From assembly GCF_030124145.1 (NCBI RefSeq), contig NZ_JASKMS010000024.1, forward strand, positions 1 through 64,000: a stretch of 64,000 nt of DNA, written 5' to 3'. The notes beneath the pieces are model-generated. The model ran no database searches and was not told the origin of the DNA. It saw only the letters and a list, made by a program, of their open reading frames with translations. The DNA is from Streptomyces sp. 378. Its GTDB lineage: Bacteria; Actinomycetota; Actinomycetes; Streptomycetales; Streptomycetaceae. The translations under genes and the position numbers were made by a program. Shown piece after piece: positions 51,520 to 59,698 of the stretch (its first letter is position 1; the number at the start of each line of letters is the position of its first letter).

Positions 51520-52485
51520 TCAGCCGTGAGACGTCATGAGGACATCGTCACCGGCCGGAATCCATCCCCCGGTGGGCCGCCGCAGCCACCCCTCCTCGGC
51601 GGCGAGCCGGGCCGCCGCCCGCCGCAGCGCGTCGAACGCGGGGTGGGTCAGGCCCTTGCGCCACACCAGGGACAGCGGGGACAGCGGAACGGGGTCGATC
51701 AGGGGCCGCACCACCGTCGACGGCAGTGCCGGGAAGCCCACGACGGCCAGAATCGGGTTGCGCGTTCTGGCCATGATCCGCTGGAACTCCTCCTCCCCGA
51801 CCGCCAGCGGCGCGGGTGGCGCGATCTCGATGCCCCGGCCCTCGAACAGCAGCCGGGCGAGGCCCGTCCACTCCGGCGTGCGCGGATTGCCGGCGCCCGC
51901 GTAGACGGTCTCGCCGACCAGCTCGGCGAGCGGCACCGCCTCCAGAGCGGCCAGCCGGTGGTCCTCGGGCAGCACGACCGCCATCGGCTCGTACCGCACG
52001 GGCAGGTGGTCGAGCCCCGCCCGCAGCGCCGGGTCCAGCCCGGCGAAACGTCCGAACGACGCGTCCAGCCGGCCCGCGAGCAGTTCACCGGCGGCTCCGG
52101 TCAGGCCGCTCTCGTAGCGGGCCATCAGTTCGTGGCCCGGCGCGAGCTCCCGCGCCCGGTGCAGGACGCGGCGGGCGGTGACCAGGCCCGGGGAGTTGAG
52201 GTCGACCAGCAGGGGTCGGGCCTGGTCGAAGGCGGCGAGCAGCTCGTCCTGCGCCCGGAGCACCCGCCGGGCGTACGGCAGCAGCCGCTCCCCGTCGGGG
52301 GTCAGCGTCACCTGCCGGGTGGTCCGCACGAACAACTCGGCCCTCAGCTCCCGCTCCAGCCGCCGCACGTCCCGGCTGAGCGCCTGCTGAGCCACATGCA
52401 ACCGCACGGCGGCCCGCGTGAAGTGCAGTTCCTCGGCAACGGTGACGAAGGCACGCAGCAGACGGGGGTCGAGGTGGGCCGGCAT
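51520..52485 (-). CDS. LysR-family regulator
   Basis: A 321-residue LysR-type transcription regulator: N-terminal HTH (LLRAFVTVAEELHFTRAAVRL, then QALSRDVRRLERELRAELF) and a periplasmic-binding-like effector domain. ATG 52485 was chosen over a TTG three codons upstream. No catabolic gene is divergent from it; the neighbouring DUF2637 gene is on the same strand. Its target is unknown. Confidence 0.88.
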   Translation of the reverse strand: MPAHLDPRLLRAFVTVAEELHFTRAAVRLHVAQQALSRDVRRLERELRAELFVRTTRQVTLTPDGERLLPYARRVLRAQDELLAAFDQARPLLVDLNSPGLVTARRVLHRARELAPGHELMARYESGLTGAAGELLAGRLDASFGRFAGLDPALRAGLDHLPVRYEPMAVVLPEDHRLAALEAVPLAELVGETVYAGAGNPRTPEWTGLARLLFEGRGIEIAPPAPLAVGEEEFQRIMARTRNPILAVVGFPALPSTVVRPLIDPVPLSPLSLVWRKGLTHPAFDALRRAAARLAAEEGWLRRPTGGWIPAGDDVLMTSHG

Positions 52486-52499
52486 GCGGTGCAACCTAC

Positions 52500-52680
52500 A
52501 GCGGCGGACGCCGGGTGCGGCGGGCCCCGGGAGTCCCGGGCCCGGGAGGGCCGCGCCCGGGGACCCGGGCTCAGAGGACCCGCGCCCGGGAGGCCCAGGC
52601 TCAGAGGGCCTCGCTCGGGAGGCCCGGGCTCAAGAGACCCGGGCTCAGGAGCCACCGGCTAAGAGCGCCCGGGGCCAGGG
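52500..52680. repeat. Degenerate GC-rich tandem repeat
   Basis: Variants of GGAGGCCCGGGCTCAGAG and GACCCGGGCTCAGGA recur about every 24 bp between the LysR start and the DUF2637 stop. The CCCGGG cores give hairpin potential. No gene is seen. Confidence 0.55.
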
Positions 52681-52723
52681 CCGGCTGCTTCAGGTCTCAT
52701 GGGCGGATGGTCTTCAGAGACCT

Positions 52724-53590
52724 TTACGACCCGCCCGGCTGACCTTCCGCACCCCTATAACCTTCCGCACCCCTATAACCTTCCGCACCCCTATAACCCT
52801 CCACACCCCTATAACCCTCCACACCCTTCTGACCCTCCGCGCCGGCCGGTGCCGGAGCCTGTCCCACCCGGTGACGTGGAACCGAACGCATCGGCGGGCG
52901 GGTGAGGGTGATCTGGCGCACCACCTGCTGGAAGCAGGCGAGGGCGGCGAGGCCGGGCAGGGCCGCCGCCGCGGTGCCTAGGATCGTCCGCGGTGCCTGG
53001 ACGACGCACAGCAGCACGGCGATGCACGAGAAGACCACCACCACACACCACGAGTGCACGGCACGGCGCTGGTGCAGGGCGGCCCGCAGGACGGACAGGG
53101 AGCCCACCAGCCACGGCCCGTACACCAGCAGGGGCCACCAGGTGCGCAGGCCCCGCGCCCCGGGGGACACCGCGACCAGGCGCAGGGGGTCGTAGGCGAC
53201 GATGCCGCTCAGGAGGCTCACGGCGGAGGCGATGACGGCCGCCAGGGCGGCGACGAGGAAGCTGGTGGTGCGCAGTACGCGCGGGGCCTTGCGGGTCGGG
53301 ACCTTGCGGTGGCGCCGGGGGACCTCCCGCACGGGCGGAAGCTCCTCGGTGATGTCCTGGAGCCGCCGCATGTGAGTGGCCGGGGCGGAGACCGGCGCCG
53401 GTTCCGCGGCCTCGTCCGGGTCCTCGTCACGGGGAGCGGGGATCCTCGTCGCCTGCTCCCCGAGGGCCTCCTCGAGGATGAACGCCAGTTCCTCGGCGGG
53501 ATCCCAGGTCGGGTCCGGCGGTGTCAGGGGGGTGATGAAATCCCGGGCCGGAGCCCGATGCCGGCCAGTGCCCTCGACTTTGTCGTACAT
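52724..53590 (-). CDS. DUF2637 membrane protein with a hexapeptide repeat tail
   Basis: A 288-residue protein of the DUF2637 type, associated in actinobacteria with spread (Spd) proteins of plasmids and chromosomal homologues. A hydrophilic N-terminus of about 108 residues is followed by four membrane segments (about 109-130, 155-172, 181-203 and 207-225). The last 40 residues are YRGAEG units (five 18-bp repeats in DNA). The function is unknown. ATG 53590. It is preceded by a small ORF 12 bp upstream on the same strand, probably in the same transcript. Confidence 0.75.
   Translation of the reverse strand: MYDKVEGTGRHRAPARDFITPLTPPDPTWDPAEELAFILEEALGEQATRIPAPRDEDPDEAAEPAPVSAPATHMRRLQDITEELPPVREVPRRHRKVPTRKAPRVLRTTSFLVAALAAVIASAVSLLSGIVAYDPLRLVAVSPGARGLRTWWPLLVYGPWLVGSLSVLRAALHQRRAVHSWCVVVVFSCIAVLLCVVQAPRTILGTAAAALPGLAALACFQQVVRQITLTRPPMRSVPRHRVGQAPAPAGAEGQKGVEGYRGVEGYRGAEGYRGAEGYRGAEGQPGGS
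52743..52832 (-). repeat. Five 18-bp direct repeats coding YRGAEG
   Basis: Three identical copies of CCTTCCGCACCCCTATAA are followed by two variants (CCCTCCACACCCCTATAA and CCCTCCACACCCTTCTGA). They encode the C-terminal hexapeptide repeats of the DUF2637 protein. Unit identity points to recent slippage expansion. Confidence 0.92.
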
Positions 53591-53602
53591 GACGTGACCC
53601 GA

Positions 53603-53848
53603 CTATTTCGAAAGCGCGAAAGCCGGCCAATCCGTCGCACTGATCCAGCGCCGGGCGAGATCCTTTTCCAGCGCGCTCATGGCGTCGATGAAATCACGCA
53701 GCACCGGCTCGGTCACCTGCAGAGCAACCGGGCAACCGCCTCTGGTGAGGGTGCCGTTGACTGTCGCCGACGAGTGCGCTGGTGCCGGAATGTAGGTATA
53801 CGGGCCGAGCGTTACCGCCCAGCCGTCTTTCCTGGTCGCCTCGGTCAT
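53603..53848 (-). CDS. Small protein of unknown function
   Basis: An 81-residue soluble protein, MTEATRKDGWAVTLGPYTYI at the start and DWPAFALSK at the end, with a central helix (DFIDAMSALEKDLARRW). Small proteins with such a -LGPY-- and --NGTLTRGGCPVAL core occur in Streptomyces near DUF397- and BldB-like genes, but I cannot name a family. ATG 53848. It precedes the DUF2637 gene by 12 bp. Confidence 0.6.
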   Translation of the reverse strand: MTEATRKDGWAVTLGPYTYIPAPAHSSATVNGTLTRGGCPVALQVTEPVLRDFIDAMSALEKDLARRWISATDWPAFALSK

Positions 53849-54097
53849 GTACCCACTAACCGTCGGCCCACTCCGACGGATGCGCGGCAAACGAGTGAAG
53901 GATTTTCCGGAATGAACATATTTTCCATGCGCCATGAGGAGCATTAGGAATCTCCATATCTCTGTATGAAGAACAAGGAGCGAACATTTCCGGCCATGGG
54001 GTTTCGCCCTTCCGGCCAGTGATCCACAACCCAGGTGCGTGACTGCGCACGGAACAGGTGTTGGACCGGTTGATCGTCCCCGGGCGACGGTGGACGC

Positions 54098-55306
54098 ATG
54101 CCGCGCCTCTCCCCGTACCGCCGCCTGTTCCGCCTGCCTGGCGCCCGCGCGTTCACCGCCGGGAACCTCATCGCCCGGCTGCCGATGGGCATGTTCAGCA
54201 TCAGCGCGGTCGTGATGATCGCCGGGACGCGGGATTCGTACGCCCTCGCCGGTGCCGTCACGGCGACGGGACTGGCGGCGACCGCGCTGGTCGCGCCCTG
54301 GATCGCGCGGCTCGTCGACCGGCACGGCCAGGCCCGGGTCGCCCTGCCCGCCACGGTGATCGCCGTCCTCGGCTCCCTGTCCCTGCTGCTGTGCGTGCGC
54401 CACGACGCCCCGGACTGGACGCTGTTCGCCTCCTACGCCGCGACCGCCACGACCCCCAACACCGGCGGGATGGCACGGGCCCGCTGGGCGCATCTGCTGG
54501 CCGGCGACCCGAAGGCACTGCACACCGCCAACTCCTTCGAGCAGGCGGCGGACGAACTGTGCTTCATGCTGGGCCCGGTGCTCGCGGCCTTCCTGTGCGG
54601 GACCTTCTTCCCGGAGGCGGGCACGCTCGTGGGCGCGGTGCTGCTGCTGACCGGCATGGTCCTGTTCACGACCCGGCGTGCGACGGAGCCCCCGGTCGGC
54701 GCGCGCATACCCGGAAAGGCACCCCTGCGCGCCCCCGGCATCCCCCCGCTGCTCGCGGTCTGCCTGGCGATGGGCGGCATCTTCGGCGCGACGGAGATCG
54801 TCACACTGGCGTTCGCCGACGCGCAGGGGCGGCAGTGGGCGGCCGGCGCCGTCCTCGCCCTCCAGGCCGCGGGTTCCTGCGTGGCGGGCCTGCTGTACGG
54901 CTCCGTGAAGCCCGTCGGACCGGCCGAGGCCCGGCTGCCCCGGTGCGTGGCGGCGATGGCCGCGCTGCTGACCCTGCCGCTGCTGGCCGCGGCCCTCACG
55001 GGCTCGCTCCTGCTCCTGGCGGCCACGCTGCTGGTGGCCGGGATGGCGACGGCCCCGACGATGGTCACCGCCATGACGCTGGTGCAGCAGCGCACCCCCG
55101 ACGGGCGGCTGAACGAGGGCATGACCCTCGCGGTGACCGGCCTGCTCGGCGGCATCGCCTGCGGCAGCGCGATCGGCGGCTGGACCGTGGAGCACCTCTC
55201 GCCGACGGGGGGCTTCGCGGTCCCGGTGACGGCGGCGGCCCTGGCCTTCGCCCTTTCCCTGCGCCGTGCTTCGAATCGCTTCACCAAGTGTCTCGCACCC
55301 CATTGA
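54098..55306 (+). CDS. MFS transporter
   Basis: A 402-residue major facilitator with 12 membrane segments. The internal segment ANSFEQAADELCFMLGPVLA and the AAAALTGSLLLLAATLLVAGMATAPT-type region are typical of the small-molecule or sugar efflux subgroup of actinobacterial MFS proteins. ATG 54098. The next gene, an alpha-xylosidase, has its own promoter whose -35 overlaps this stop codon, so they need not be coregulated. Its substrate is unknown. The 249 bp upstream are AT-rich and hold its promoter. Confidence 0.85.
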   Translation: MPRLSPYRRLFRLPGARAFTAGNLIARLPMGMFSISAVVMIAGTRDSYALAGAVTATGLAATALVAPWIARLVDRHGQARVALPATVIAVLGSLSLLLCVRHDAPDWTLFASYAATATTPNTGGMARARWAHLLAGDPKALHTANSFEQAADELCFMLGPVLAAFLCGTFFPEAGTLVGAVLLLTGMVLFTTRRATEPPVGARIPGKAPLRAPGIPPLLAVCLAMGGIFGATEIVTLAFADAQGRQWAAGAVLALQAAGSCVAGLLYGSVKPVGPAEARLPRCVAAMAALLTLPLLAAALTGSLLLLAATLLVAGMATAPTMVTAMTLVQQRTPDGRLNEGMTLAVTGLLGGIACGSAIGGWTVEHLSPTGGFAVPVTAAALAFALSLRRASNRFTKCLAPH

Positions 55307-55352
55307 CGCCCTCACGCACCCCGCATACGTTCGATCGTCGAAGCGCTTCGAC
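55303..55352 (+). promoter_or_regulatory. Promoter and LacI-type operator of the alpha-xylosidase operon
   Basis: TTGACG (55303-55308) and TACGTT (55326-55331) are separated by 17 bp, a textbook -35/-10. The expected start point at about 55338 lies inside the perfect palindrome GTCGAAGCGCTTCGAC (55337-55352). This is the form of LacI-family operators in Streptomyces, and the operon encodes a LacI regulator, so autoregulated repression is likely. Confidence 0.8.
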
Positions 55353-55383
55353 ACCGTGCGCCGGGAGAGTAGGGAACCCTCAC

Positions 55384-57633
55384 ATGAAGTTCACCGACGG
55401 CTACTGGCTCCTGCGCGAGGGCGTCACCGCGGCCTATCCGGCCGAGGCCCTCGACGTCACCGAGTCGGACGGCGCGCTGGAGATCCACGCCCCGACCCGG
55501 CCCGTCCGCTCCCGCGGCGACCTGATGACCGGCCCGGTCCTCACGGTCAGGGCGCACACCCCCATGCCGGACGTCATCGGCCTGACGCTGACGCACTTCA
55601 CCGGCGGACGGCCCCGCGGCCCGGAGTTCGAGCTCACAGGTTCGGACACCACCGCGGAGATCACGTACGGCGACGAGCACGCGACCCTGACCTCCGGCGA
55701 CCTGGCGGTCCGGCTGGCCCGGGGCGGCCCCTGGCACGTCGAGTTCCTCGCGCACGGCCGCACGCTGACCAGCAGCGGCCACAAGAACGCGGGCATCATG
55801 CGGGACGCCTCGGGCGCGCACCACCTGCGCGAGCAACTGGTCCTGAAGGTCGGCACCTCCGTCTACGGCCTCGGTGAGCGCTTCGGCCCGCTGGTGAAGA
55901 ACGGGCAGGTCGTCGACGTCTGGCAGGCCGACGGCGGCACGTGCAGCGAACAGGCCTACAAGAACGTGCCCTTCTACCTCACGGACGCGGGGTACGGCGT
56001 CTTCGTCGACCACCCGGGCAAGGTGTCCTTCGAGGTCGCCTCGGAGGTGGTCTCCCGGATGCAGTTCAGCGCGGAGACACAGGAGCTGACCTACTACGTC
56101 ATCCACGGCCCCACCCCGAAGGAGATCCTCCGCAAGTACACGGCCCTGACCGGGCGTCCGGCCCTGCCGCCCGCCTGGTCGTTCGGCCTGTGGCTGTCGA
56201 CGTCCTTCACGACCGCCTACGACGAAGAGACGGTGACGTCCTTCATCGAGGGCATGAAGGAGCGTGAACTGCCGCTTTCCGTCTTCCACTTCGACTGCTT
56301 CTGGATGCGGGAGTTCAACTGGTGCGATTTCCGGTGGGATCCACGGGTGTTTCCCGACCCCGAGGGCATGCTGGCCCGCTTGAAGGCCCATGACCTGCGC
56401 GTCTCGGTGTGGATCAATCCGTACATCGCCCAGCGCTCCCCGCTGTTCGCCGAGGGCAAGGCGCTCGGGCATCTGCTGAAGCGCCCGGACGGCGGTGTCT
56501 GGCAGTGGGACATGTGGCAGCCCGGCATGGCCCTGGTCGACTTCACGTCACCGGCCGCCCGCGACTGGTACGCCGGCAAGCTGGAGGCACTGCTCGCACA
56601 GGGCGTCGACTGCTTCAAGACCGACTTCGGCGAACGCGTGCCCCTCGACGTGGTCTGGTCCGACGGCTCGGACCCGGAGCGGATGCACAACTACTACACG
56701 TACCTGTACAACCGCACGGTCTTCGAGGTGCTGCGCAAGCACCGCGGCGAGCAGGAGGCCGTTCTCTTCGCCCGGTCGGCGACGACGGGGAGCCAGCAGT
56801 TCCCCGTGCACTGGGGCGGCGACTGCGAGGCGACCTACGAGTCGATGGCGGAGTCGCTGCGCGGCGGTCTGTCCCTCGGTCTGTCGGGCTTCGGCTTCTG
56901 GAGCCATGACATCGGCGGCTTCGAGGGCACCCCCACCCCGGCCCTGTTCAAGCGCTGGCTGGCCTTCGGGCTGCTCTCCTCCCACAGCCGCCTGCACGGC
57001 AGCAGCTCCTACCGGGTGCCCTGGCACTTCGACGAGGAGTCGGTCGAGGTGGCACGCCACTTCACCCGGCTGAAGCTCCGCCTCATGCCCTACCTGTACG
57101 AGATGGCCCGCGCGGCCCACACCGAGGGTCTGCCCCTGATGCGGGCCATGGTCCTGGAGTTCCCGGACGATCCGGGATGCGCGCACCTGGAACGGCAGTA
57201 CATGCTCGGCCCCGACCTGCTGGTCGCCCCGGTGTTCGACGACGACGGCGACGTCACCTACTACGTCCCCGAGGGCACCTGGACCCACCTCCTCACCGGC
57301 GAGACGGTGACCGGCCCGCGCTGGGTGCGCGAGCGCCACGGCTTCCTGAGCGCGCCCCTGCTGGTGCGGCCCGGCGCGGTGATCCCGGTCGGCGCGCGGG
57401 ACGACCGGCCCGACTACGACCACGCCGACGGGGTGACACTGCGGGCGTACGGCCTGCGGCCCGGCGACGAGGTGACGGTGGCGGTCGGGAACGTGACCTT
57501 CACGGTCGTCCGCGAGGGCAGCCGGCTGCGGGCCACGTGCGGCCATCCGGCAGCCGCCTGGGGCCTGGCCGCGGGCGGACGCGAGGTCCAGGCCCCGCCC
57601 GGCACGGGTCTCCTCGCGCTGGAGCTGGACTGA
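55384..57633 (+). CDS. Alpha-xylosidase, GH31, YicI type
   Basis: A 749-residue cytoplasmic glycoside hydrolase family 31 enzyme. The nucleophile is Asp414 in CFKTDFGERVP and the acid/base Asp480 in HWGGDCEATYESM, two residues earlier than the E. coli YicI numbering. FWMREFNWCDFRWDP is the substrate-pocket loop characteristic of alpha-xylosidases rather than alpha-glucosidases. It removes xylose from isoprimeverose or xyloglucan fragments. ATG 55384; its stop overlaps the LacI gene (TGATG), and a LacI-type operator covers its promoter. Confidence 0.92.
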   Translation: MKFTDGYWLLREGVTAAYPAEALDVTESDGALEIHAPTRPVRSRGDLMTGPVLTVRAHTPMPDVIGLTLTHFTGGRPRGPEFELTGSDTTAEITYGDEHATLTSGDLAVRLARGGPWHVEFLAHGRTLTSSGHKNAGIMRDASGAHHLREQLVLKVGTSVYGLGERFGPLVKNGQVVDVWQADGGTCSEQAYKNVPFYLTDAGYGVFVDHPGKVSFEVASEVVSRMQFSAETQELTYYVIHGPTPKEILRKYTALTGRPALPPAWSFGLWLSTSFTTAYDEETVTSFIEGMKERELPLSVFHFDCFWMREFNWCDFRWDPRVFPDPEGMLARLKAHDLRVSVWINPYIAQRSPLFAEGKALGHLLKRPDGGVWQWDMWQPGMALVDFTSPAARDWYAGKLEALLAQGVDCFKTDFGERVPLDVVWSDGSDPERMHNYYTYLYNRTVFEVLRKHRGEQEAVLFARSATTGSQQFPVHWGGDCEATYESMAESLRGGLSLGLSGFGFWSHDIGGFEGTPTPALFKRWLAFGLLSSHSRLHGSSSYRVPWHFDEESVEVARHFTRLKLRLMPYLYEMARAAHTEGLPLMRAMVLEFPDDPGCAHLERQYMLGPDLLVAPVFDDDGDVTYYVPEGTWTHLLTGETVTGPRWVRERHGFLSAPLLVRPGAVIPVGARDDRPDYDHADGVTLRAYGLRPGDEVTVAVGNVTFTVVREGSRLRATCGHPAAAWGLAAGGREVQAPPGTGLLALELD

Positions 57634-58634
57634 TGGTCACGATCACGGACGTGGCGCGCCGGGCCGGGGTCTCCCCCAGCACCGTCTCCTATGCGCTGAG
57701 CGGCAAGCGTCCGATCTCCGACGAGACCCGGCGGCGTGTCCAGGCGGCCGTCCGCGAGCTGGGCTACCGCCCCCACGCGGGTGCCCGGGCCCTGGCCGGC
57801 GGCGAGCCGAACGTGCTGGCCCTCGCCGCGCCGCTGCGCCCCGGCGTGCAGGTCCCGGTGGTGATGCGGCTGGCCGTGTCGGTGGTGACGACGGCCCGCG
57901 CCCATGACCACGACGTCCTGCTGCTCACCCAGGAGGAGGCCGAGGAGGGACTGAGCCGTGCCATGGGCTTGGACTCGGTGGCCGGGCTGCTGCTGGCGGA
58001 CGTCGAGCTCGACGATCCGCGCCTGCCCCGGCTCCGCGCCCTGGACCGCCCGTCGGTCCTGATCGGCCTTCCCGCGGAGCCGTACGGTCTGACCTGCGTG
58101 GACCTCGACTTCAGGGCGGCGGGCGAGGCGTGTGTGAACCATCTGGCGGAACGGGGTCACCGCAGGGTCGCCCTGGTCGGCTCACCCCCGGAGGTCTACC
58201 TCCGCGGAACGGCCTACGCCCACCACCTCATGCGGGGTTTCACCGCCGCCGCCACCCGTCGCGGCCTGACCACGTCCGTCCACCCGGCCGCCCCCGACCC
58301 CGCCACGGCCCCGGGGCTCGCCGAGCGGCTGCTGCGCGAACACCCGGCCCTCACCGCCGTGGTGATACACAACGAACCCCTCCTGGAACCACTGATCCAC
58401 GCTTTCCGGCGGCTCGGCCCACGGATCCCCGGCGACCTGTCGGTCATCGCCGTCTGCCCCGACGACCTCGCGACGACGCCCGGCGTCCCGGTCACGTCCG
58501 TGTCCCTCCCGGCCGACGAGCTGGGCATCCGCGCGGTCGAGTTGCTGATGCGGAAGCTGCGCGGCACCCCCGTACCGCAGGCGACGCTGCTGCCCCCGCG
58601 TCTGACGGAACGGGCCACCACGGGCCCCGCATGA
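57633..58634 (+). CDS. LacI-family regulator of the xylosidase operon
   Basis: A 333-residue regulator with the LacI HTH at the very N-terminus (TITDVARRAGVSPSTVSYAL, hinge LGYRPHAGARALAGG) and a periplasmic-binding-like effector domain. Its ATG overlaps the alpha-xylosidase stop (TGATG). It probably represses the operon by binding the palindrome at 55337-55352, with a xyloside or xylose as inducer. Effector identity is inferred from context only. Confidence 0.9.
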   Translation: MVTITDVARRAGVSPSTVSYALSGKRPISDETRRRVQAAVRELGYRPHAGARALAGGEPNVLALAAPLRPGVQVPVVMRLAVSVVTTARAHDHDVLLLTQEEAEEGLSRAMGLDSVAGLLLADVELDDPRLPRLRALDRPSVLIGLPAEPYGLTCVDLDFRAAGEACVNHLAERGHRRVALVGSPPEVYLRGTAYAHHLMRGFTAAATRRGLTTSVHPAAPDPATAPGLAERLLREHPALTAVVIHNEPLLEPLIHAFRRLGPRIPGDLSVIAVCPDDLATTPGVPVTSVSLPADELGIRAVELLMRKLRGTPVPQATLLPPRLTERATTGPA

Positions 58635-58636
58635 CA

Positions 58637-58668
58637 AAGGCCCCGCCGCTCGAAAGCGGCGAGGCCTT
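58637..58668 (+). terminator. Terminator after the LacI gene
   Basis: AAGGCCCCGCCGCT pairs with AGCGGCGAGGCCTT around CGAA with one C-A mismatch. It begins 3 bp after the stop and ends 17 bp before the 3' end of ssrA on the opposite strand, so it can serve both. Confidence 0.8.
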
Positions 58669-58685
58669 GGCCCACATGGGATGAG

Positions 58686-59071
58686 TGGAGATGGCGGGAA
58701 TCGAACCCGCGTCCAACGGTGCAGAATCAGGGCTTCTCCGTGTGCAGTTCGCTGCGATTTTCTCGGCCCCGGCGATCACGCGAACAAGTCGCCGACGGGC
58801 CCAGTCACTGTTTGGTTTCCCATCGAGCCCCGTGACCGGGCTCGATGGTTTAGTTCCCTAGATTATGCCAGGATCCGGGCCGGGAACACTCCCGGGCTGA
58901 CACCCATTTAGGGTCCTTCACTCACTGCTTATCAGGCAGCGAGGGCGAAGGACTGGGAATCGCGCTTGGTATTGGCGATTATTTTTTGCGACATATGGTT
59001 TACGAGATCATTGCCGCTTCCTCGACACGCTTCCCCTGCTTCGACAGCCGCTGTCGAAACCGATCATCCCC
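58686..59071 (-). ncRNA. ssrA: Transfer-messenger RNA
   Basis: A 386-nt tmRNA. The tRNA-like part is closed by GGGGATG at the 5' end (59065-59071) and CATCTCC before the discriminator A at 58686, with T-arm GCGGGTTCGATTCCCGC. The mRNA-like part encodes the tag ANTKRDSQSFALAA followed by UGA UAA (about 58932-58976). The -CCA end is not encoded and must be added. It rescues stalled ribosomes together with SmpB, whose gene lies 98 bp upstream on the same strand. Confidence 0.97.
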
Positions 59072-59105
59072 ATGTTGTGTTGACAATCCCTCCGGAGAGG
59101 GGCGC

Positions 59106-59123
59106 GCACCCGCTGTGGGGTGC
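59106..59123. terminator. Short hairpin between smpB and ssrA
   Basis: GCACCC pairs with GGGTGC around a 6-base loop in the 98-bp gap. It may end the smpB transcript, leaving ssrA with its own promoter further on. The stem is short. Confidence 0.4.
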
Positions 59124-59169
59124 AGACACCATCGTACGTGACCAACGCGGGTCGGTGCCAGCGTATTCC

Positions 59170-59652
59170 CTACGCCCCGCGCTGCCTCCGCTTCACCGCC
59201 GCGATCGCGCGGTCGGTCTCGCGCCGGTCCTGCTTCTCACGGAGCGCCTGGCGCTTGTCGTACTCCTTCTTGCCCTTCGCCAGCGCGATCTCGACCTTGG
59301 CCCGGCCGTCCTTGAAGTAGAGCGCCAGGGGCACGATGGTGTGCCCCGTCTCGCCCGTCTTCGACTCCAGCTTGTCGATCTCGGCGCGGTGCAGCAGCAG
59401 CTTCCGCTTGCGCCGGGCGCTGTGGTTGGTCCACGTGCCCTGGCTGTACTCCGGCACGTGCACGTTGTGCAGCCATGCCTCGTTCCCGTCCAGCTGGACG
59501 AAGCCGTCGACCAGCGACGCCCGACCCTGGCGCAGGGACTTCACCTCGGTCCCGGTGAGGACCAGGCCGGCCTCGTAGGTGTCGATGATGAGGTAGTCGT
59601 GCCGCGCCTTCTTGTTCTGCGCGATCAGCTTGCGCCCTTTTTCCTTAGCCAT
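59170..59652 (-). CDS. smpB: tmRNA-binding protein SmpB
   Basis: A 160-residue SsrA-binding protein, an OB-fold protein that brings tmRNA to stalled ribosomes. The whole signature is present: IAQNKKARHDYLIIDTYEAG, TGTEVKSLRQGRASLVDGF, YSQGTWTNHSARRKRKLLLH and the basic tail KKEYDKRQALREKQDRR. ATG 59652 (MAKEKG) is the family start; ATG 59664 would add four residues. Adjacent to ssrA, as in many actinobacteria. Confidence 0.97.
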   Translation of the reverse strand: MAKEKGRKLIAQNKKARHDYLIIDTYEAGLVLTGTEVKSLRQGRASLVDGFVQLDGNEAWLHNVHVPEYSQGTWTNHSARRKRKLLLHRAEIDKLESKTGETGHTIVPLALYFKDGRAKVEIALAKGKKEYDKRQALREKQDRRETDRAIAAVKRRQRGA

Positions 59653-59698
59653 AGTGCCGACCATTTTCGCACTACGGAGGGGCCCTGCGGAAAGTCGA

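Noticed and set aside
54058..57633. Single very long frame joining upstream sequence to the alpha-xylosidase
   Set aside because: The upstream part is an out-of-frame shadow of the MFS gene; a clear promoter, operator and ATG at 55384 define the real gene.
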